From Serinus canaria (lineage: Eukaryota; Chordata; Aves; Passeriformes; Fringillidae): DNA of 64,000 nucleotides. The position numbers and the translations under genes are program-made. Below, piece by piece: positions 62,810 through 64,000 of the stretch. The notes below the pieces were generated by a model. It searched no databases. It was not told where the DNA came from and saw only the letters and a program-made list of their open reading frames with translations. Position 1 is the stretch's first letter. Every line of letters starts with the position of its first letter. The stretch lies in assembly GCF_022539315.1 (NCBI RefSeq), contig NC_066315.1, positions 100,297,990 to 100,361,989 on the forward strand. The letters run 5' to 3'.

Positions 62810-63389
62810 AACAAGAAACAGTAACTGGCTTTAATTTTGTAGAGGGGTATGTTTTTTGTGTTTCTTTAGTAAGTCCCTGCAGGAAACAACCCAGTGAACA
62901 TCAGAAATTGCAAGCTCATTCTGCAAGACTTAAATCCCCGCTCAAGACTTGCATTTTTCAGCTAATATTTCCGCCTCATTTCCAATCTTTGTTTCTGTTA
63001 AAGCCTAAAGAGAAGGAAAAGAAACACTTCATGGGATGTATTGACAAGTAACACATGCAGGACTGCAATCTTCATTGCTTGCTCCAGCAAAGCTGCTCAT
63101 CAATACAACAAAAATAGGAAAATTACGGTAAGGTCCACCCACACCCCATCTAGTAGCAATGGTGAATGAAGACTAAAAAAGTGGGAAAATATGACTGACT
63201 TTACACACACAGAAATTCAGCAGCTTCCTTTGAATAGTGTGATTCCCATAGAGCTTCCTGTTACCAGTCCTGGGAAGTCACTACATTTTAATGCTGGGGA
63301 ACTTCCTTTGCACAGAACCACATGTAAATTGGTAACCATTATTCCAGGGTATATAATTAGGGAGGCACAGGAATAAACCCAATGTGTTG

Positions 63390-64000
63390 GGAAGACTCCA
63401 TGCAGCTTTTGTAGAGGGAAGTCACATCACTATGCTGATGCAGCTCCTGGAAGGATTCGATAAGTGTGGAACAGAGGAGATCAAATGGATCTGGTAATTT
63501 TGAATGTTCAGGAAGTGTATCACCAGAGGCAGAATGGCAAATGAAGTTCAGTGTAAATAAATGTGTATACACTAAACAAATCCTAATGTAGACTTCACTC
63601 TTGCCCCTTAGAGACAAGATTTTAGTATCACACTAGGTAATTCCATTTACCTGACTGCCCCATAGTCATCAAAAAAGCAAATCAAATGCCAGAATCTTTC
63701 AGGTAAGGAGTAGACATCAAAACAATTGCATTAGCCTATGTGCACCTATCTGCTGAATACTGAATATGGTTTTCATCCCACCATCACAAAATGGATATAC
63801 CATAGCTAGAAAAGGCACACAAAAAGACAAATGAGGATGACAAAAATCATGAAGCAACTTCTGTAAAAAAAATTCTTTGAAAGACTAGGACTCTTTACTT
63901 AGTGAGTGAGAAGGAGGATATGAGCAAAGACTTCAATATACCAAATGATACAGGAAATAAAAGCATCAAAAGAAGTTTCCAGGTGGTAATGTCAAAGTAA
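63390..64000 (+). mobile_element. Ancient CR1-type LINE reverse-transcriptase fragment, continues past the window
   Basis: At 63,529-63,564 the plus strand encodes AEWQMKFSVNKC, matching the conserved WQMKFNVDKC block that follows the reverse-transcriptase catalytic core in CR1-type LINEs. Further on, CATAGTCATCAAAAAAGCAA (63,662) matches the VKKAN block, and ATGGATATACCATAGCTAGA (63,790) matches the KDI-LEKVQ block. GACTAGGACTCTTTACTTAG (63,883), then GGAGGATATGAGC, matches the LGLFSL...RGDM region. The same order as in an intact element is kept for about 450 bases, but the frame is repeatedly broken. The 3' tail would lie beyond 64,000. Confidence 0.8.

Larger units (their letters stand above)
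61041..63389. other. Unique AT-rich sequence with TA repeat and hairpin
   Basis: Holds the (TA)13 repeat and the 13-bp hairpin listed separately. Otherwise it has only short frames without domains and no recognised repeat family. Confidence 0.5.

Overview
This window looks like a gene-poor, AT-rich stretch of a bird nuclear genome, most likely from a songbird (passerine). Three things point there. The interspersed repeats are almost all CR1 LINE fragments, the dominant avian retroposon, carrying the characteristic CR1 3' end. There are two solitary retroviral LTRs, which I recall as passerine-type but could not check against a library. I saw no Alu/L1-type elements and no bacterial operon structure. 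I found no protein-coding exon, tRNA, rRNA or CRISPR array that I can support. The open reading frames are short, mostly overlap in several frames, lack recognisable domains and are what chance gives in this composition. The one exception is a 184-codon frame at 28,357-28,911 (minus), which is the carboxy end of a CR1 reverse transcriptase.

Layout: 1-2,700 is unique sequence with two small microsatellites. About 2,740-5,090 is a very old, frameshifted CR1 ORF2 copy (plus). 5,100-18,044 is unique AT-rich sequence with low-complexity tracts. 18,051-18,434 is a solo LTR (minus) with a perfect 6-bp target duplication. 18,441-28,290 is mostly unique, with a conserved-looking segment near 19,440-19,810, a CR1 tail at 21,829, a strong imperfect hairpin at 24,332-24,394, an (ATT)9 repeat, and an almost perfect 79-bp tandem duplication at 25,882-26,039. 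28,291-28,911 holds the best-preserved CR1 (minus). 28,912-42,779 is unique apart from a GC-richer block near 31,400-32,060, a GC-rich block ending in an A-run at 33,985-34,232, and a CR1 tail at 34,290. 42,780 to about 43,240 is a second solo LTR (plus), with TATA box, octamer and polyadenylation signal. 43,245-55,774 is unique sequence. 55,775-64,000 is richer in repeats: CR1 fragments at 55,775 (minus), 58,400 (plus), 60,748 (plus) and 63,390-64,000 (plus, running off the window), plus a (TA)13 repeat and a perfect 13-bp hairpin.

The window therefore reads as part of an intergenic desert or a very long intron. The CR1 copies range from clearly recognisable to barely recognisable, implying several ages of insertion. 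The two LTRs are younger additions reduced to solo LTRs by recombination. I found no evidence for a novel multi-gene system. The most interesting leads are the hairpins, the recent 79-bp duplication, the LTRs as possible lineage-specific regulatory sequence, and the segments that look conserved but are not coding.
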